A DNA stretch of 64,000 nt from positions 186,001-250,000 of the forward strand of contig NZ_BARF01000014.1 of the NCBI RefSeq assembly GCF_000367365.1, written 5' to 3'. A program made the translations under genes and the position numbers. How positions within the stretch are numbered: the first letter of the stretch is position 1; each line of letters opens with the position of its first letter. Source of the DNA: Streptomyces prunicolor NBRC 13075 (GTDB lineage: Bacteria > Actinomycetota > Actinomycetes > Streptomycetales > Streptomycetaceae). Positions 17,993 through 27,019 of this stretch are shown one piece after another. The notes beneath the pieces were generated by a model. The model searched no databases and was not told where the DNA came from. It saw only the letters and a list, made by a program, of their open reading frames with translations.

Positions 17993-19279
17993 TTGTCCGC
18001 TTCGACCTCTTCCGCCCCCGCCACCTCCCGTACGGACGACACCCTGGGCAGCTCCCAGGTGAACGTCCTGATGTGGTCGATGGGTGCGGGATTCGCCGCT
18101 CTCTACACCGCTTACGCCGGCCTCGTCGTGGTTCTGCTCCCCGCTCAGATCCAGAACCTCGACGCCGCCGCGAAGGAATCGAACCTCGCGCTGGTGACGA
18201 TGACCTCGTCGATCGTCACGCTCTTCGCCCAGCCGATCATCGGCGCCATCTCCGACCGCACCCGCGGCCGCCTCGGCCGCCGCACCCCCTGGATGCTGTT
18301 CGGCGCCGTCGGCTCGGCCCTCTCCCTGCTGGCCATCTCGCACGCCACCACCCTGCTCTGGCTCACGCTGATGTGGGTCGCCGTCCAGGTCCTGCTGAAC
18401 GTCATCCAGGCCCCGCTCACCGCCGTCATGGCCGACCGCGTAGCCCCGCGCCGGTTCGGCATCGTCTCCGCCTTCGTCGGCCTCGGCTCCAACCTCGGCG
18501 CCACACTCGGCGTGATCCTCGCGGCCCGCTACGCCGGTCAACTCGGCCTGGGCTACGGCGTGATCGCCGCGATCGTCCTGGTCGTCGTGCTCGCGTTCGT
18601 CCTGCTCAACCGGGACCGGACCCGCCCCGAGCCGCCGGAGCCGTTCTCCTGGCGGGAGTTCCTCACCGGCTTCTGGGTATCGCCTCGCCAACACCCCGAT
18701 TTCGCCTGGGCGTTCGTGGCCCGCATGACCTTCATCCTCGGCTACTGGGGAGTCGCCACCTACCAGCGCTACGCCCTCCAGGACTACGTCGGCCTGGACG
18801 GCGGCGCGGTGGACAGCGCCCAGCAGCTGATGTCCGTGCTCGCCTTCGTCGGCACCCTCGCCGGTGCCATCCCGGCGGCGAAGATCTCCGACCGCACCGG
18901 CCGCCGCAAGATCTTCGTGATCGGCGCCTCGGCCCTGCTCGCCCTGTCCATGGCCATCCCGCTGGTCAGCCCCACCCTGCCCGCGATGTACGCGTACGCG
19001 CTGGTCAGCGGCATGGGATTCGGCACGTACATGTCGCTGGACATGGCCCTGATGACCGAGGTGCTGCCCAAGGGCGCGGCGGCCGGCAAGGACCTGGGCA
19101 TCCTCAACATCGCCACCAACGTCCCGCAGGCCCTGGGCCCGATCATCGCCTCCGTGCTCATCACCTCGTTCGCCGCGGGCTCCGACAAACTCCCGGGCTA
19201 CCGTGTCCTGTTCGCCTTCGCCGCCGCCGTCGTACTGATCAGCGCGCTCGCCGTCCGGCCGATCAAGGGCGTCAAGTAG
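17993..19279 (+). CDS. MFS transporter of the glycoside-pentoside-hexuronide type
   Basis: A 428-residue integral membrane protein with about twelve hydrophobic segments and the GPH/MFS loop motif SDRTRGRLGRRTPWMLFGA after the second helix (residues 80-100); a second SDRTGRRK motif follows in the C-half. The start was set at TTG 17993 because GGAGG lies seven bases upstream; an in-frame GTG at 17981 would sit on that site. It should import a sugar or glycoside by cation symport. The downstream carboxylesterase starts 60 bases later, so the imported compound may be an acylated sugar or ester-linked glycoside. Confidence 0.85.
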   Translation: MSASTSSAPATSRTDDTLGSSQVNVLMWSMGAGFAALYTAYAGLVVVLLPAQIQNLDAAAKESNLALVTMTSSIVTLFAQPIIGAISDRTRGRLGRRTPWMLFGAVGSALSLLAISHATTLLWLTLMWVAVQVLLNVIQAPLTAVMADRVAPRRFGIVSAFVGLGSNLGATLGVILAARYAGQLGLGYGVIAAIVLVVVLAFVLLNRDRTRPEPPEPFSWREFLTGFWVSPRQHPDFAWAFVARMTFILGYWGVATYQRYALQDYVGLDGGAVDSAQQLMSVLAFVGTLAGAIPAAKISDRTGRRKIFVIGASALLALSMAIPLVSPTLPAMYAYALVSGMGFGTYMSLDMALMTEVLPKGAAAGKDLGILNIATNVPQALGPIIASVLITSFAAGSDKLPGYRVLFAFAAAVVLISALAVRPIKGVK

Positions 19280-19339
19280 CGGGCCGGGTATCGATCACCG
19301 TCTCCCGAACCCCCCCCACCTCCACAAGGAAGTTGATCC

Positions 19340-20776
19340 GTGCCCCAGTCCGTACTCGCTGTCACGTCCCAGGGCCCTGTCCTCGGGACGTGGCAGCACA
19401 CCACCGCCCGCTTCCTCGGCATCCCCTACGCCGAGGCCCCCGTCGGCGACCTCCGCTTCGCCGCCCCCGTCCCGACCAAGCCGTGGACCGAACCTCTGGA
19501 CGCCACCGAGTACGGGCCCACCGCGCAACGCCGCCCCTTCATCCTCGACGGCCCCACCACCATCCCCGAGCCGTCGATACCGGGCGACGGGGTACTCAAC
19601 CTCAACGTCTTCTCCCCGGACCCGACCCCGGGCGCCGACCTGCCGGTCCTCGTCTGGATCCACGGCGGCGGCTATGTCGCCGGATCCGCCGCCAGTCCCT
19701 GGTACGACGGCTCCGCCTTCGCCCGCGACGGCATCGTCCTCGTGTCCATCGGCTACCGGCTCGGCATCGAAGGCTTCCTCCACCTCGACGACGCACCCGA
19801 CAACCGCGCCGTGCTCGACTGGATCGCCGCACTGACCTGGGTACGCGACAACATCGGCGCGTTCGGCGGCGACCCCGGAAAGGTCACCATCGCCGGCCAG
19901 TCGGCGGGCGGCGGCGCCGCACAGACCCTGATGGCGACCCCTTCCGCGCACGGCCTCTTCCGCGCCGCGATCTCCCAGTCCGGCGCCGTCAAGTCCCCCC
20001 AGCACCGCCGCGACGCCCTCGCCGACTCGGCCCGCCTCACCGAACGCACCGGCGTCCCCGCCCTCGCCTTCGCCCTCCGCGACCTCACCGGCGACGAACT
20101 GCTCGCCCTCCAGGACGCTTTGGCCACACCCGAGGCAGGCCTGACGCTGGCGCCTTTCGCGGACGGGGAGTTGATCCCGGTCACCGTGCCCGAAGCCTTC
20201 GCGGAGGGCAGCGCCGCCGCTGTCCCGCTCATGCTCGGCTTCACCCGGCGCGAGTTCTTCCCTCCGGCCGGGAGCACGCCAACACCCGTACCGACCGAGG
20301 CCGTTGACGCCATGCTGACCGGTCACGGCCTGGGCCCCGACGCCGTGACCATGTACACAGCCCTCCGGGACCGGGCGGACCCGTCACTCCGCATGGGTCA
20401 GGCCTTGACCGACGCCATCTTCCGCGGCCCGTCCCTCGCCCTCGCCGAGAACCACGCCCACCACGAACTCCCCACCTGGCTCTACCACTTCACCTGGGGC
20501 AGTGCCGCCCACTGCGTGGAGATCCCCTTCGCCTTCGACCTCCTGGACGCCGAACGCGTCACGGCGGCGACGGGCCCGAACCCGCCTCAGTCCCTCGCGG
20601 ACGCGATGCACGGCGCGTGGGTCGCCTTCATCCGCGACCTGGACCCGGGGCCCAACTGGCCCCGCTACACCAACAAGCGCCGTACGACGATGACTTGGGA
20701 CGCTGTCCCGGAGGCCCTGGACGACCCGCTGAGCGCCGAACGCCGTATCTGGACCATGTCACCGGACACGCCATGA
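19340..20776 (+). CDS. Type-B carboxylesterase
   Basis: A 478-residue alpha/beta hydrolase without a signal peptide, so cytoplasmic. The oxyanion hole is in WIHGGGYVAGSA, the nucleophile serine in IAGQSAGGG near residue 187, the likely acidic residue in GFTRREFF and the histidine in SAAHCVEIPF. The family hydrolyses carboxylic esters, including p-nitrobenzyl and acyl-sugar or phenolic esters. GTG 19340 has AAGGAAG upstream. It follows the GPH transporter in the same transcript, suggesting that an ester imported by that transporter is its substrate. Confidence 0.88.
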   Translation: MPQSVLAVTSQGPVLGTWQHTTARFLGIPYAEAPVGDLRFAAPVPTKPWTEPLDATEYGPTAQRRPFILDGPTTIPEPSIPGDGVLNLNVFSPDPTPGADLPVLVWIHGGGYVAGSAASPWYDGSAFARDGIVLVSIGYRLGIEGFLHLDDAPDNRAVLDWIAALTWVRDNIGAFGGDPGKVTIAGQSAGGGAAQTLMATPSAHGLFRAAISQSGAVKSPQHRRDALADSARLTERTGVPALAFALRDLTGDELLALQDALATPEAGLTLAPFADGELIPVTVPEAFAEGSAAAVPLMLGFTRREFFPPAGSTPTPVPTEAVDAMLTGHGLGPDAVTMYTALRDRADPSLRMGQALTDAIFRGPSLALAENHAHHELPTWLYHFTWGSAAHCVEIPFAFDLLDAERVTAATGPNPPQSLADAMHGAWVAFIRDLDPGPNWPRYTNKRRTTMTWDAVPEALDDPLSAERRIWTMSPDTP

Positions 20777-20845
20777 ACCGGCTGGACGTCCTCCACCGCC
20801 GCGGCGAGCCTATGCTGCGCTGAGGTGAGGCGATGGGAGGCGTGT

Positions 20846-21442
20846 ATGCACAGGCCCGGCATTCAAGTGCTGGTCAGGACGGCGGTGACGGTGTCCTCGA
20901 TGATTGCCGCGGCGGCATGCGGTGGTCATCAGGACCCGGCGACGAGAGCCCCTTCCGCGAGCGCCTCCCCGGATTCCTCCGTGTACACCGCCGAGTTGGA
21001 GAAGAGCGATCTCTCCTGGAGCGGCAGCCCCAGCCCGTACAACGCCGTGCTGAAACTCGACGACGGCCGCCGCGTAGCCATGCACTACCTGAGCGGCAAG
21101 GGGCTCGTCGAGCAGCACTACAGCCCCCGGGCGAAGGCCTGGACCGAACCCAAGGTCATCTACCGGACCAAGACCGACGCATGCCAGGGCATCGAACTGC
21201 GCACCAAGAACGGAACCGTCGCGGCGATCGCCGACTTCGGGTCCTACTGCTACGACGGTGAACCGCCGACCGAGTCCATCGCGGCCGTGGCTGTCAACAG
21301 CCTCACCGAGTGGAGCATCAACGTCACGAAGAACTTCGACGGTTGGGAGCGGGCCTCCGTCTCCGACGACGGGCAGGAGGTCGTTTTCGGGAGGGGCACT
21401 ACGCTCCGCTGGAGCAGGGCCGACGGGTTCGAACGCAAGTAA
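20846..21442 (+). CDS. Putative lipoprotein of unknown function
   Basis: A 198-residue protein with a basic N-terminus, a hydrophobic segment and a lipobox IAAAAC ending near residue 25, followed by a serine/alanine/proline linker. The remainder alternates short strands (YNAVLKLDDGRRVAMHYLSG, KVIYRTKTDACQGIELRTKNG) and contains two further cysteines, consistent with a small extracellular beta-propeller or beta-sandwich. ATG 20846 was chosen because GGGAGG lies seven bases before it. No family recognised. Confidence 0.7.
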   Translation: MHRPGIQVLVRTAVTVSSMIAAAACGGHQDPATRAPSASASPDSSVYTAELEKSDLSWSGSPSPYNAVLKLDDGRRVAMHYLSGKGLVEQHYSPRAKAWTEPKVIYRTKTDACQGIELRTKNGTVAAIADFGSYCYDGEPPTESIAAVAVNSLTEWSINVTKNFDGWERASVSDDGQEVVFGRGTTLRWSRADGFERK

Positions 21443-21622
21443 CCGGACTTCAGACCGGAGGTACCGACTTCGGCAAGCATCAGCAACCCCGTAAGCACGG
21501 CGACGCCACACCTGTCCCCAACTACGCCTCCAGAGAAAGGGCTTGCCGCTGTCACCCGGTGGCTGGCACGATCGCTGCCTTCCTCACCCCGAGCAACGGG
21601 TGGCGGCCATCTAGGAGGTCCG

Positions 21623-22546
21623 GTGTCCAAGCGGTGGCTGTTCCTGTCGGCGGCCGCGGTGCTCATCGTCGTCTCCCTGGCTCTGGTGCTCATGCCCGGC
21701 CACAAGGACGACGAGACCGTGAAGGCCGAGGCGGGAAGCGCCGTGACCGAACCGTCCGCCACCGGCTCCAGTCCGGCCAACTCACCGTCCCCGAGCGGCA
21801 CTTCGACCGCCTCCGCACGGGCCACCGCCGCATCGAAGAAGCCGTCGGCGACGCCGTCCGCCCGCGCGACCACCAAGCCGGCCGCTACGTCTGCCACGAA
21901 GACCGGCCAACAGGCCTCCGGTACCGCCTCGTTGGGCGGACGCATCCGCCCCGGCGTCACCTACCGGGGAGTCGCCACCTTCTACGACGCGGACGGCGGC
22001 GGCGCCTGCATGTACGACCCGAGCGGCGACGTCATGACCGGCGCGATGAACTCCACGGACTACGAGTCGTCGAAGGCATGCGGGGCGTACGTGCTCGTAC
22101 ACGCGGCCAACGGCGCGTCCATCACGGTCCGTATCACCAACGAATGCCCGGGGGACTGCGCCCCCGGCCAGATCGACCTCAGCGCCCAGGCCTTCGCCAA
22201 ACTCGCCGCCCCTTCGGCCGGCCGGATCCCGATCACCTGGAACCTGGCGAGCCCCAGCACCTCCGACACGATCTCGATCCGCTACAAGACCGGTTCCACC
22301 CGCTATTGGTGCGGCATCCAGGCGATCGGCCACCGAAATCCCCTAGCCCGACTCGAAGTTCGCGCGGGCAGCGGTTGGCGTCAGTTGGAGCGCGCCGACT
22401 ACAACTACTTCCTCTCCGAGGACGGCAGCGGCTGCGGCGGCGCGCTCAGGCTCACCGACATCTACGGCCAACAACTCACCGTCCCCGCACTCGCGGTACG
22501 AGCGAACGTCACGCAGCCCACGCAGGTCCAGTTCGCCAAGCACTGA
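21623..22546 (+). CDS. Secreted expansin-like protein (double-psi barrel)
   Basis: A 307-residue exported protein. Residues 4-25 form a signal/anchor helix, 30-105 an alanine/serine/threonine/proline linker rich in lysine, and 110-215 an RlpA-like double-psi beta-barrel (GVATFYDADGGGACMY, MNSTDYESSKACGAYV, ITNECPGDCAPGQIDLS), with paired cysteines and the conserved aspartate in IDLS. Residues 220-307 match the expansin second domain (STRYWCGIQAIGHRNPLARL). Bacterial expansins loosen cellulose or peptidoglycan without hydrolysis. The GTG start has AGGAGG four bases upstream. Its presence in a genome segment rich in plant-glycan enzymes fits plant cell-wall use. Confidence 0.82.
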   Translation: MSKRWLFLSAAAVLIVVSLALVLMPGHKDDETVKAEAGSAVTEPSATGSSPANSPSPSGTSTASARATAASKKPSATPSARATTKPAATSATKTGQQASGTASLGGRIRPGVTYRGVATFYDADGGGACMYDPSGDVMTGAMNSTDYESSKACGAYVLVHAANGASITVRITNECPGDCAPGQIDLSAQAFAKLAAPSAGRIPITWNLASPSTSDTISIRYKTGSTRYWCGIQAIGHRNPLARLEVRAGSGWRQLERADYNYFLSEDGSGCGGALRLTDIYGQQLTVPALAVRANVTQPTQVQFAKH

Positions 22547-22552
22547 CCGGCT

Positions 22553-23413
22553 TCAGCCAATGGGCGCGCGCAAGCTGTCACCGGCCAACGTCCGGCGCAA
22601 CTTCGTCTCGTCCGAACTCCCGGGCGCCGCAGTCAAGATGACGATCTTCAGGTCCGAATCGCCGTCCGTCAGGACGTCACAGTCCACCTCCACCGGCCCG
22701 ACCTCGGGATGCTCGACCGTCTTGCGGTCCTCGCGATGCGCGCCGACCGTGCCGCTCGCCCACAGCCGTGCGAACGTCGCGTTGCCCGCGGTGAGTTGAC
22801 GGACGAGCTCCGCCAGGCGCACGTCGTGCGGGAAGCGGCCGGTGGCGCGGCGCAGGTCGGACACGATCGCGAGATCCGAGGCCTCGCCGTTCCGCACCAG
22901 CACCGGCCATGAGGCGATACGGACGTCACGTACGCCGTCGCCGGAACCGACCGGGAACCGCTCGCGAGCGAAGTTCCGCTGCTCGGGCGGCTTGGCCGAC
23001 GGGTCACCGAGCAGCGCCGCCCACCCGGGGTTCCACCAGATCAGCTGCCAGTCGGCGGCGAACACGGCGACGGCGACGTCCCCGAGCCGGTTCAGCACGC
23101 GATGCACACCTGACGGCAGGTGATCGGGGATGGGCTCGTCGTTCGGCGGGACCAGCCCGGCCATGCGGTAGAGGTGCTCCCGTTCCACGGCGGTCAGTTG
23201 GAGGGCCCGCGCGAGCGAGGCGACGACCTGGGCCGAGGGTGCCGTGGACCGCCCCTGTTCCAGGCGCACCACGTAGTCCACCGACACCCCGGCACGCTCG
23301 GCGAGTTCCTCACGGCGCAGCCCGGCCGCACGCCGGGAGCGACCGGACGGCAGCCCCACGTCCGCCGGGGACAACCGCTCCCGCCAGGCCCGGATCGTCG
23401 CACCCAGCCCCAT
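22553..23413 (-). CDS. XRE/MmyB-type transcriptional regulator
   Basis: About 286 residues: an N-terminal helix-turn-helix of the XRE class (RREELAERAGVSVDYVVRLE near residues 34-53) and a C-terminal MmyB-like PAS-type ligand domain (DWQLIWWNPGWAALLG, EHPEVGPVEVDCDVL). ATG 23413 has AAGGGA seven bases upstream. Regulators of this class usually sit next to a divergent short-chain dehydrogenase, which they control; that is the arrangement here. Its 3' end lies six bases from the convergent expansin-like gene. Confidence 0.85.
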   Translation of the reverse strand: MGLGATIRAWRERLSPADVGLPSGRSRRAAGLRREELAERAGVSVDYVVRLEQGRSTAPSAQVVASLARALQLTAVEREHLYRMAGLVPPNDEPIPDHLPSGVHRVLNRLGDVAVAVFAADWQLIWWNPGWAALLGDPSAKPPEQRNFARERFPVGSGDGVRDVRIASWPVLVRNGEASDLAIVSDLRRATGRFPHDVRLAELVRQLTAGNATFARLWASGTVGAHREDRKTVEHPEVGPVEVDCDVLTDGDSDLKIVILTAAPGSSDETKLRRTLAGDSLRAPIG

Positions 23414-23461
23414 GTCGATCCCTTCGTGCGTCGCCATGCCTTCCATCTTCCACCCCCAACC

Positions 23462-23493
23462 CCTGGTCCTCATCCTGGTCCCGGTCCTGGTAC
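23462..23493. promoter_or_regulatory. Three CCTGGT repeats with 12-bp spacing between regulator and SDR
   Basis: The motif CCTGGTCC or CCTGGTAC begins at 23462, 23474 and 23486, an exact 12-bp period, in the gap between the divergent XRE regulator and SDR genes. Direct repeats in this position are a plausible binding array for the regulator. Confidence 0.45.
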
Positions 23494-23554
23494 TGCCGTT
23501 CCTACGGTCGAAGCGTCCCTGGCAGTGCCCCCGCGCGGTGGGGACGATGGCCGC

Positions 23555-24253
23555 ATGACCACCACGTTCATCACCGGAGCCAACAAGGGCCTCGGCCACG
23601 AGACCGCCCGTCGCCTCCTCGCCCTCGGCCACACCGTGATCGTCGGAGCCCGCGACGAGGAACGGGGCAAGGAGGCCGCCGCCGCACTCGGTGCGCGGTT
23701 CGTCCGTATCGACGTCACCGACGACGCCTCCGTCACCGCCGCCGCGGCCGATGTCGCCGCGCACGAAGGCGTCCTCGACGTCCTGATCAACAACGCCGGT
23801 GTGCACGGCCCGCACGGCGACCCCGCGGACCTGACCGGCGCCGACGCGCTCGGCGTCTTCGACGTCAACGTCTTCGGCGTGGTCCGCACGATCACCGCGT
23901 TCCTCCCGCTGCTGAGCCGCTCACCGGACCCGGTGATCATCAACGTCAGCAGCGGCATGGGCTCGCTCGCCGTCACCCACGACCCGTCGCGGATCGAGTC
24001 CTCCGTGGTCGCGCCGCTCTACACCGCGTCCAAGGCCGCCCTGACCATGCTGACCACCCAATACGCCAAGGCGCTCAAGGAAGTTCGCGTCAACGCCGCC
24101 GACCCCGGCTACACGGCGACCGACCTCAACGGCCACAGCGGCCCCCAGACCGTCACCGAGGGAACCGACGCGATCGTGCGCCTCGCGACGGAAGAACCCG
24201 GTGCGGGCTCGGGCCGCCTCATCGACCGCGACGGCCCGCTCGCCCTGTCCTGA
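23555..24253 (+). CDS. Short-chain dehydrogenase/reductase
   Basis: A 232-residue classical SDR. The cofactor site is TGANKGLGHETA at residues 7-18, NNAGV follows near 85, the catalytic serine in INVSSGMG and the tyrosine-lysine pair in YTASKAAL near 155-160. It is likely an NADP(H)-dependent carbonyl reductase of unknown substrate. It diverges from the XRE/MmyB regulator. Its stop codon lies inside the first copy of a 21-bp tandem repeat that continues into the intergenic region. Confidence 0.88.
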   Translation: MTTTFITGANKGLGHETARRLLALGHTVIVGARDEERGKEAAAALGARFVRIDVTDDASVTAAAADVAAHEGVLDVLINNAGVHGPHGDPADLTGADALGVFDVNVFGVVRTITAFLPLLSRSPDPVIINVSSGMGSLAVTHDPSRIESSVVAPLYTASKAALTMLTTQYAKALKEVRVNAADPGYTATDLNGHSGPQTVTEGTDAIVRLATEEPGAGSGRLIDRDGPLALS

Positions 24254-24331
24254 ACCTCACTCACCACGTTCTGAACCCTGCTCACCCTCTTCTGAACCCC
24301 ACTCACCCTGTTCTGAACCCCACTCGCGCAA
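24248..24331. repeat. Four 21-bp tandem repeats spanning the SDR stop codon
   Basis: Units of exactly 21 bp with consensus TTCTGAACCCCACTCACCCTG start at 24248, 24269, 24290 and 24311; the last copy decays at its end. The first contains the TGA stop of the SDR. On the minus strand the same DNA reads as a seven-residue repeat (VQNRVSG-like), but no gene is likely there. Confidence 0.8.
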
Positions 24332-24452
24332 CACGGCCGACACAGCTTGGTTTCCCTAGGTGCTACCGGCGGTAACAACTGTGGTGTCGCGGCACGTTCC
24401 ACGTGTCGGACACATCTCCCGCACCTCCCGTACCTGACCCGGAAGGCACCCC

Positions 24453-26231
24453 ATGGAGAACTCGGCCCCCACTACGATCAGCAGACGAAGAGCCCTGACC
24501 GTGGCCGGCGGTGTCGCCGCAGGTGCCGCCCTCGCGGCGCACGCGGTACCGGCGTTCGCGGCCGACGCCTCGTCCGCCGACGCCATCGTCGTCGGGCACG
24601 GCCTCGCCGGTCTCGTCGCGACCGCCGAACTGGTCGCCGCGGGAAAGAAAGTGCTGCTCCTGGACCAGGAACCCGAGTCCAACCTCGGCGGCCAGGCCTT
24701 CTGGTCCTTCGGCGGACTGTTCCTGGTCGACTCCGACGAGCAGCGGCTCATGGGCATCAAGGACACCCAAGAGCTGGCGTGGCAGGACTGGTTGGGCACG
24801 GCCGGCTTCGACCGCGGCGTCGACGACCCGACCGGCCAGGACTACTGGGCCCGCAAGTGGGCCGAGGCGTATGTGGACTTCGCGGCCAACGAGAAGCGGT
24901 CCTGGCTCTACGGCCTCGGCATCCGCTGGTTCCCGATCGTCGGCTGGGCCGAGCGCGGCGGCGGCCTCGCCGACGGACACGGCAACTCGGTGCCCCGCTT
25001 CCACGTCACGTGGGGGACGGGCCCGGCCGTGGTCGAGCCGTTCGAGAAGCAGGTGCGGGCCGGTGTCGCGAGCGGGAAGGTGACCTTCAAGTTCCGGCAC
25101 CGCGTCGACGAGATCGTCCGCACCAACGGCACTGTGACCGGCGTGCGCGGCGCCATCCTCGAACCCAGCACCGCCCAGCGCGGCAAGGCCACCTCCCGCA
25201 CGGTGGTGGGCGACTTTGAGCTCAACGCCCCTGTGGTGATCGTGACTTCGGGCGGCATCGGCGCCAACCATGATCTCGTACGCCAGAACTGGCCGGCCCG
25301 GCTCGGCACCCCGCCCAAGACGATGATCACCGGTGTGCCCGCGTACGTGGACGGCCGGATGCTGGGGATCACCGCGTCGGCGGGCGGCCGTATCGTCAAC
25401 CCCGACCGGATGTGGCACTACACCGAAGGCCTCAGGAACTACGATCCGATCTGGCCCAACCACGGCATCCGCATCCTCCCGGGACCGTCGTCGATGTGGT
25501 TCGACGCCACCGGCAAGCGGTTCTCCGCCCCCGACATGCCGGGCTACGACACCCTCCACACCCTGGGCTCGATCACCGCCAGCGGCTACGACTACTCGTG
25601 GTTCGTCACCACGAGCAAGATCATCGCGAAGGAGTTCGCGCTCTCCGGCTCGGAGCAGAACCCGGACCTCACCAACAAGGACATCCTGATGCTGCTCTCG
25701 CGCATCTGGCAGACGCCGGAGCCGATCGAGAAGTTCAGGAAGAACGGCGTCGACTTCATCACCGCCACCACCCTCTCCGAACTGGTCCTCGGCATGAACA
25801 AGCTCACCGGCGACGGCCTGATCAAACTCGCCGACCTGCAACGGCAGATCGAGGCCCGCGACCGGGAGATCGACAACGCGTACTCGAAGGACGCCCAGGT
25901 GATGGGCATCCGCAACGCCCTTTCCTATCCAGGGGATTCGCTCAGCCGTACGGCCGCGATCCACAAGATCCTCGACCCGAGCGCCGGGCCGCTGATCGCC
26001 GTCCGCCTCAACATCCTCACCCGCAAGACCCTCGGCGGCCTCCAGACCGACCTCTCGGGCCGCGTGCTGGATGCCACCGGTAAACCAATTCCCGGTCTGT
26101 ACGCGGCCGGTGAGGTCTCCGGCTTCGGCGGCGGGGGAGTGCACGGCTACCGCTCGATGGAGGGCACCTTCCTCGGCGGCTGCCTGTTCTCCGGCCGCCA
26201 GGCGGGCCGCGCGGCAGCTGCCGCGCTCTGA
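24453..26231 (+). CDS. Tat-exported FAD-binding dehydrogenase (3-ketosteroid-dehydrogenase-like)
   Basis: A 592-residue flavoprotein. Its N-terminus holds a twin-arginine motif ISRRRALTVAGG and an alanine-rich signal ending AFAA near residue 37, so it is folded with FAD before export. A dinucleotide fold follows (IVVGHGLAGLVATAELVAAG, residues 45-64), then LGGQAFWSFGGLF; the C-terminus GEVSGFGGGGVHGYRSMEGT completes the FAD site. It resembles the FAD-binding dehydrogenases of the KstD/fumarate-reductase superfamily. The substrate is not evident. The gene stands alone and is followed by a strong hairpin. Confidence 0.85.
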   Translation: MENSAPTTISRRRALTVAGGVAAGAALAAHAVPAFAADASSADAIVVGHGLAGLVATAELVAAGKKVLLLDQEPESNLGGQAFWSFGGLFLVDSDEQRLMGIKDTQELAWQDWLGTAGFDRGVDDPTGQDYWARKWAEAYVDFAANEKRSWLYGLGIRWFPIVGWAERGGGLADGHGNSVPRFHVTWGTGPAVVEPFEKQVRAGVASGKVTFKFRHRVDEIVRTNGTVTGVRGAILEPSTAQRGKATSRTVVGDFELNAPVVIVTSGGIGANHDLVRQNWPARLGTPPKTMITGVPAYVDGRMLGITASAGGRIVNPDRMWHYTEGLRNYDPIWPNHGIRILPGPSSMWFDATGKRFSAPDMPGYDTLHTLGSITASGYDYSWFVTTSKIIAKEFALSGSEQNPDLTNKDILMLLSRIWQTPEPIEKFRKNGVDFITATTLSELVLGMNKLTGDGLIKLADLQRQIEARDREIDNAYSKDAQVMGIRNALSYPGDSLSRTAAIHKILDPSAGPLIAVRLNILTRKTLGGLQTDLSGRVLDATGKPIPGLYAAGEVSGFGGGGVHGYRSMEGTFLGGCLFSGRQAGRAAAAAL

Positions 26232-26251
26232 CCGTCTACGGCAGCTCTCCG

Positions 26252-26294
26252 CCCCTCGGCAACTCGGCTCACTCCGGTCCGAGTTGCCGAGGGG
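26252..26294. terminator. Bidirectional terminator hairpin
   Basis: A perfect 16-bp stem (CCCCTCGGCAACTCGG at 26252-26267 pairing with 26279-26294) with an 11-base loop lies between the convergent FAD-dehydrogenase and mycothiol-enzyme genes, placed to end both transcripts. Confidence 0.88.
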
Positions 26295-26300
26295 GTGCGA

Positions 26301-26957
26301 CTATCCCAGGACGAGCGGCAACTTGGTGTCCAGCGAGCCCAGTTGAGACTGCTCCTCGCCGGTCGGGGCGCGCCGCCCGGTGCCGACCAGCAGCGCGTCC
26401 GTATCGGAGAACGACGACGGGAAGGCTGCCCCGGCGATCTTCTCAAGCAACTCCCGTGCACCGGCAAGCACTTCAGCCGACGGCCCCGCCGCGTCCGGGA
26501 GATGCGCGACCAGGTCGAGGTGGTGCAGGGTCCACTCCAGGACGTACGCGGAGAGGTAGTCGCCCGCGGTGAGCACCTCGTCCTGCGTGCTCACCCGCAG
26601 GCCGGGGTCGGCGAGCCGGGCGGCGCGGCCCGCGGCCGAACCGACGTCTTCCAGATGGAACTTGAGCAGCCGGGGCTCCTCGTACGCGGCGGCCAGCCGG
26701 ACGATCAGCGCGTCGAGCGGATCGTCGCCGGTGGGCGGTGTCTGTGAGACGGCCCAGTAGGTCACCGCGTCACGGGTCGGTTCCGTGTCGGCGGGCGTCA
26801 CGAGGGTGATCAGCACGTCCTGCGCGTCGATGACCAGATGGCAGACCAGGTCCCGCACCAGCCACCCGGCACAGCCCGACGGCCGCGCGAAGCCCTCGTC
26901 CGAGAGGTCTGCCACCGCCGCGAGCAGGGCCGTCCACGAGCGTGAGAAGAGATCCAC
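26301..26957 (-). CDS. Mycothiol-dependent / maleylpyruvate-isomerase-like (DinB-fold) protein
   Basis: A 218-residue protein with the N-terminal four-helix-bundle pattern of the actinobacterial maleylpyruvate isomerase family (FARPSGCAGWLVRDLVCHLV, residues 24-43; TLHHLDLVAHL near 155). The spaced histidines suit the metal site of DinB/MDMPI proteins, many of which use mycothiol. It stands alone and is convergent with the FAD dehydrogenase. Substrate unknown. Confidence 0.75.
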   Translation of the reverse strand: MDLFSRSWTALLAAVADLSDEGFARPSGCAGWLVRDLVCHLVIDAQDVLITLVTPADTEPTRDAVTYWAVSQTPPTGDDPLDALIVRLAAAYEEPRLLKFHLEDVGSAAGRAARLADPGLRVSTQDEVLTAGDYLSAYVLEWTLHHLDLVAHLPDAAGPSAEVLAGARELLEKIAGAAFPSSFSDTDALLVGTGRRAPTGEEQSQLGSLDTKLPLVLG

Positions 26958-27019
26958 GTCGGCAAGCTAGTGCGACGTCAACGCGGGCTGCAAGCACCGG
27001 TGTTCTCCAGTGGACCGTG

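Noticed and set aside
24109..24402. Minus-strand frame encoding a seven-residue repeat protein
   Set aside because: It is mostly antisense to the SDR gene and the repeat arises from the 21-bp DNA repeats; no ribosome site precedes it.
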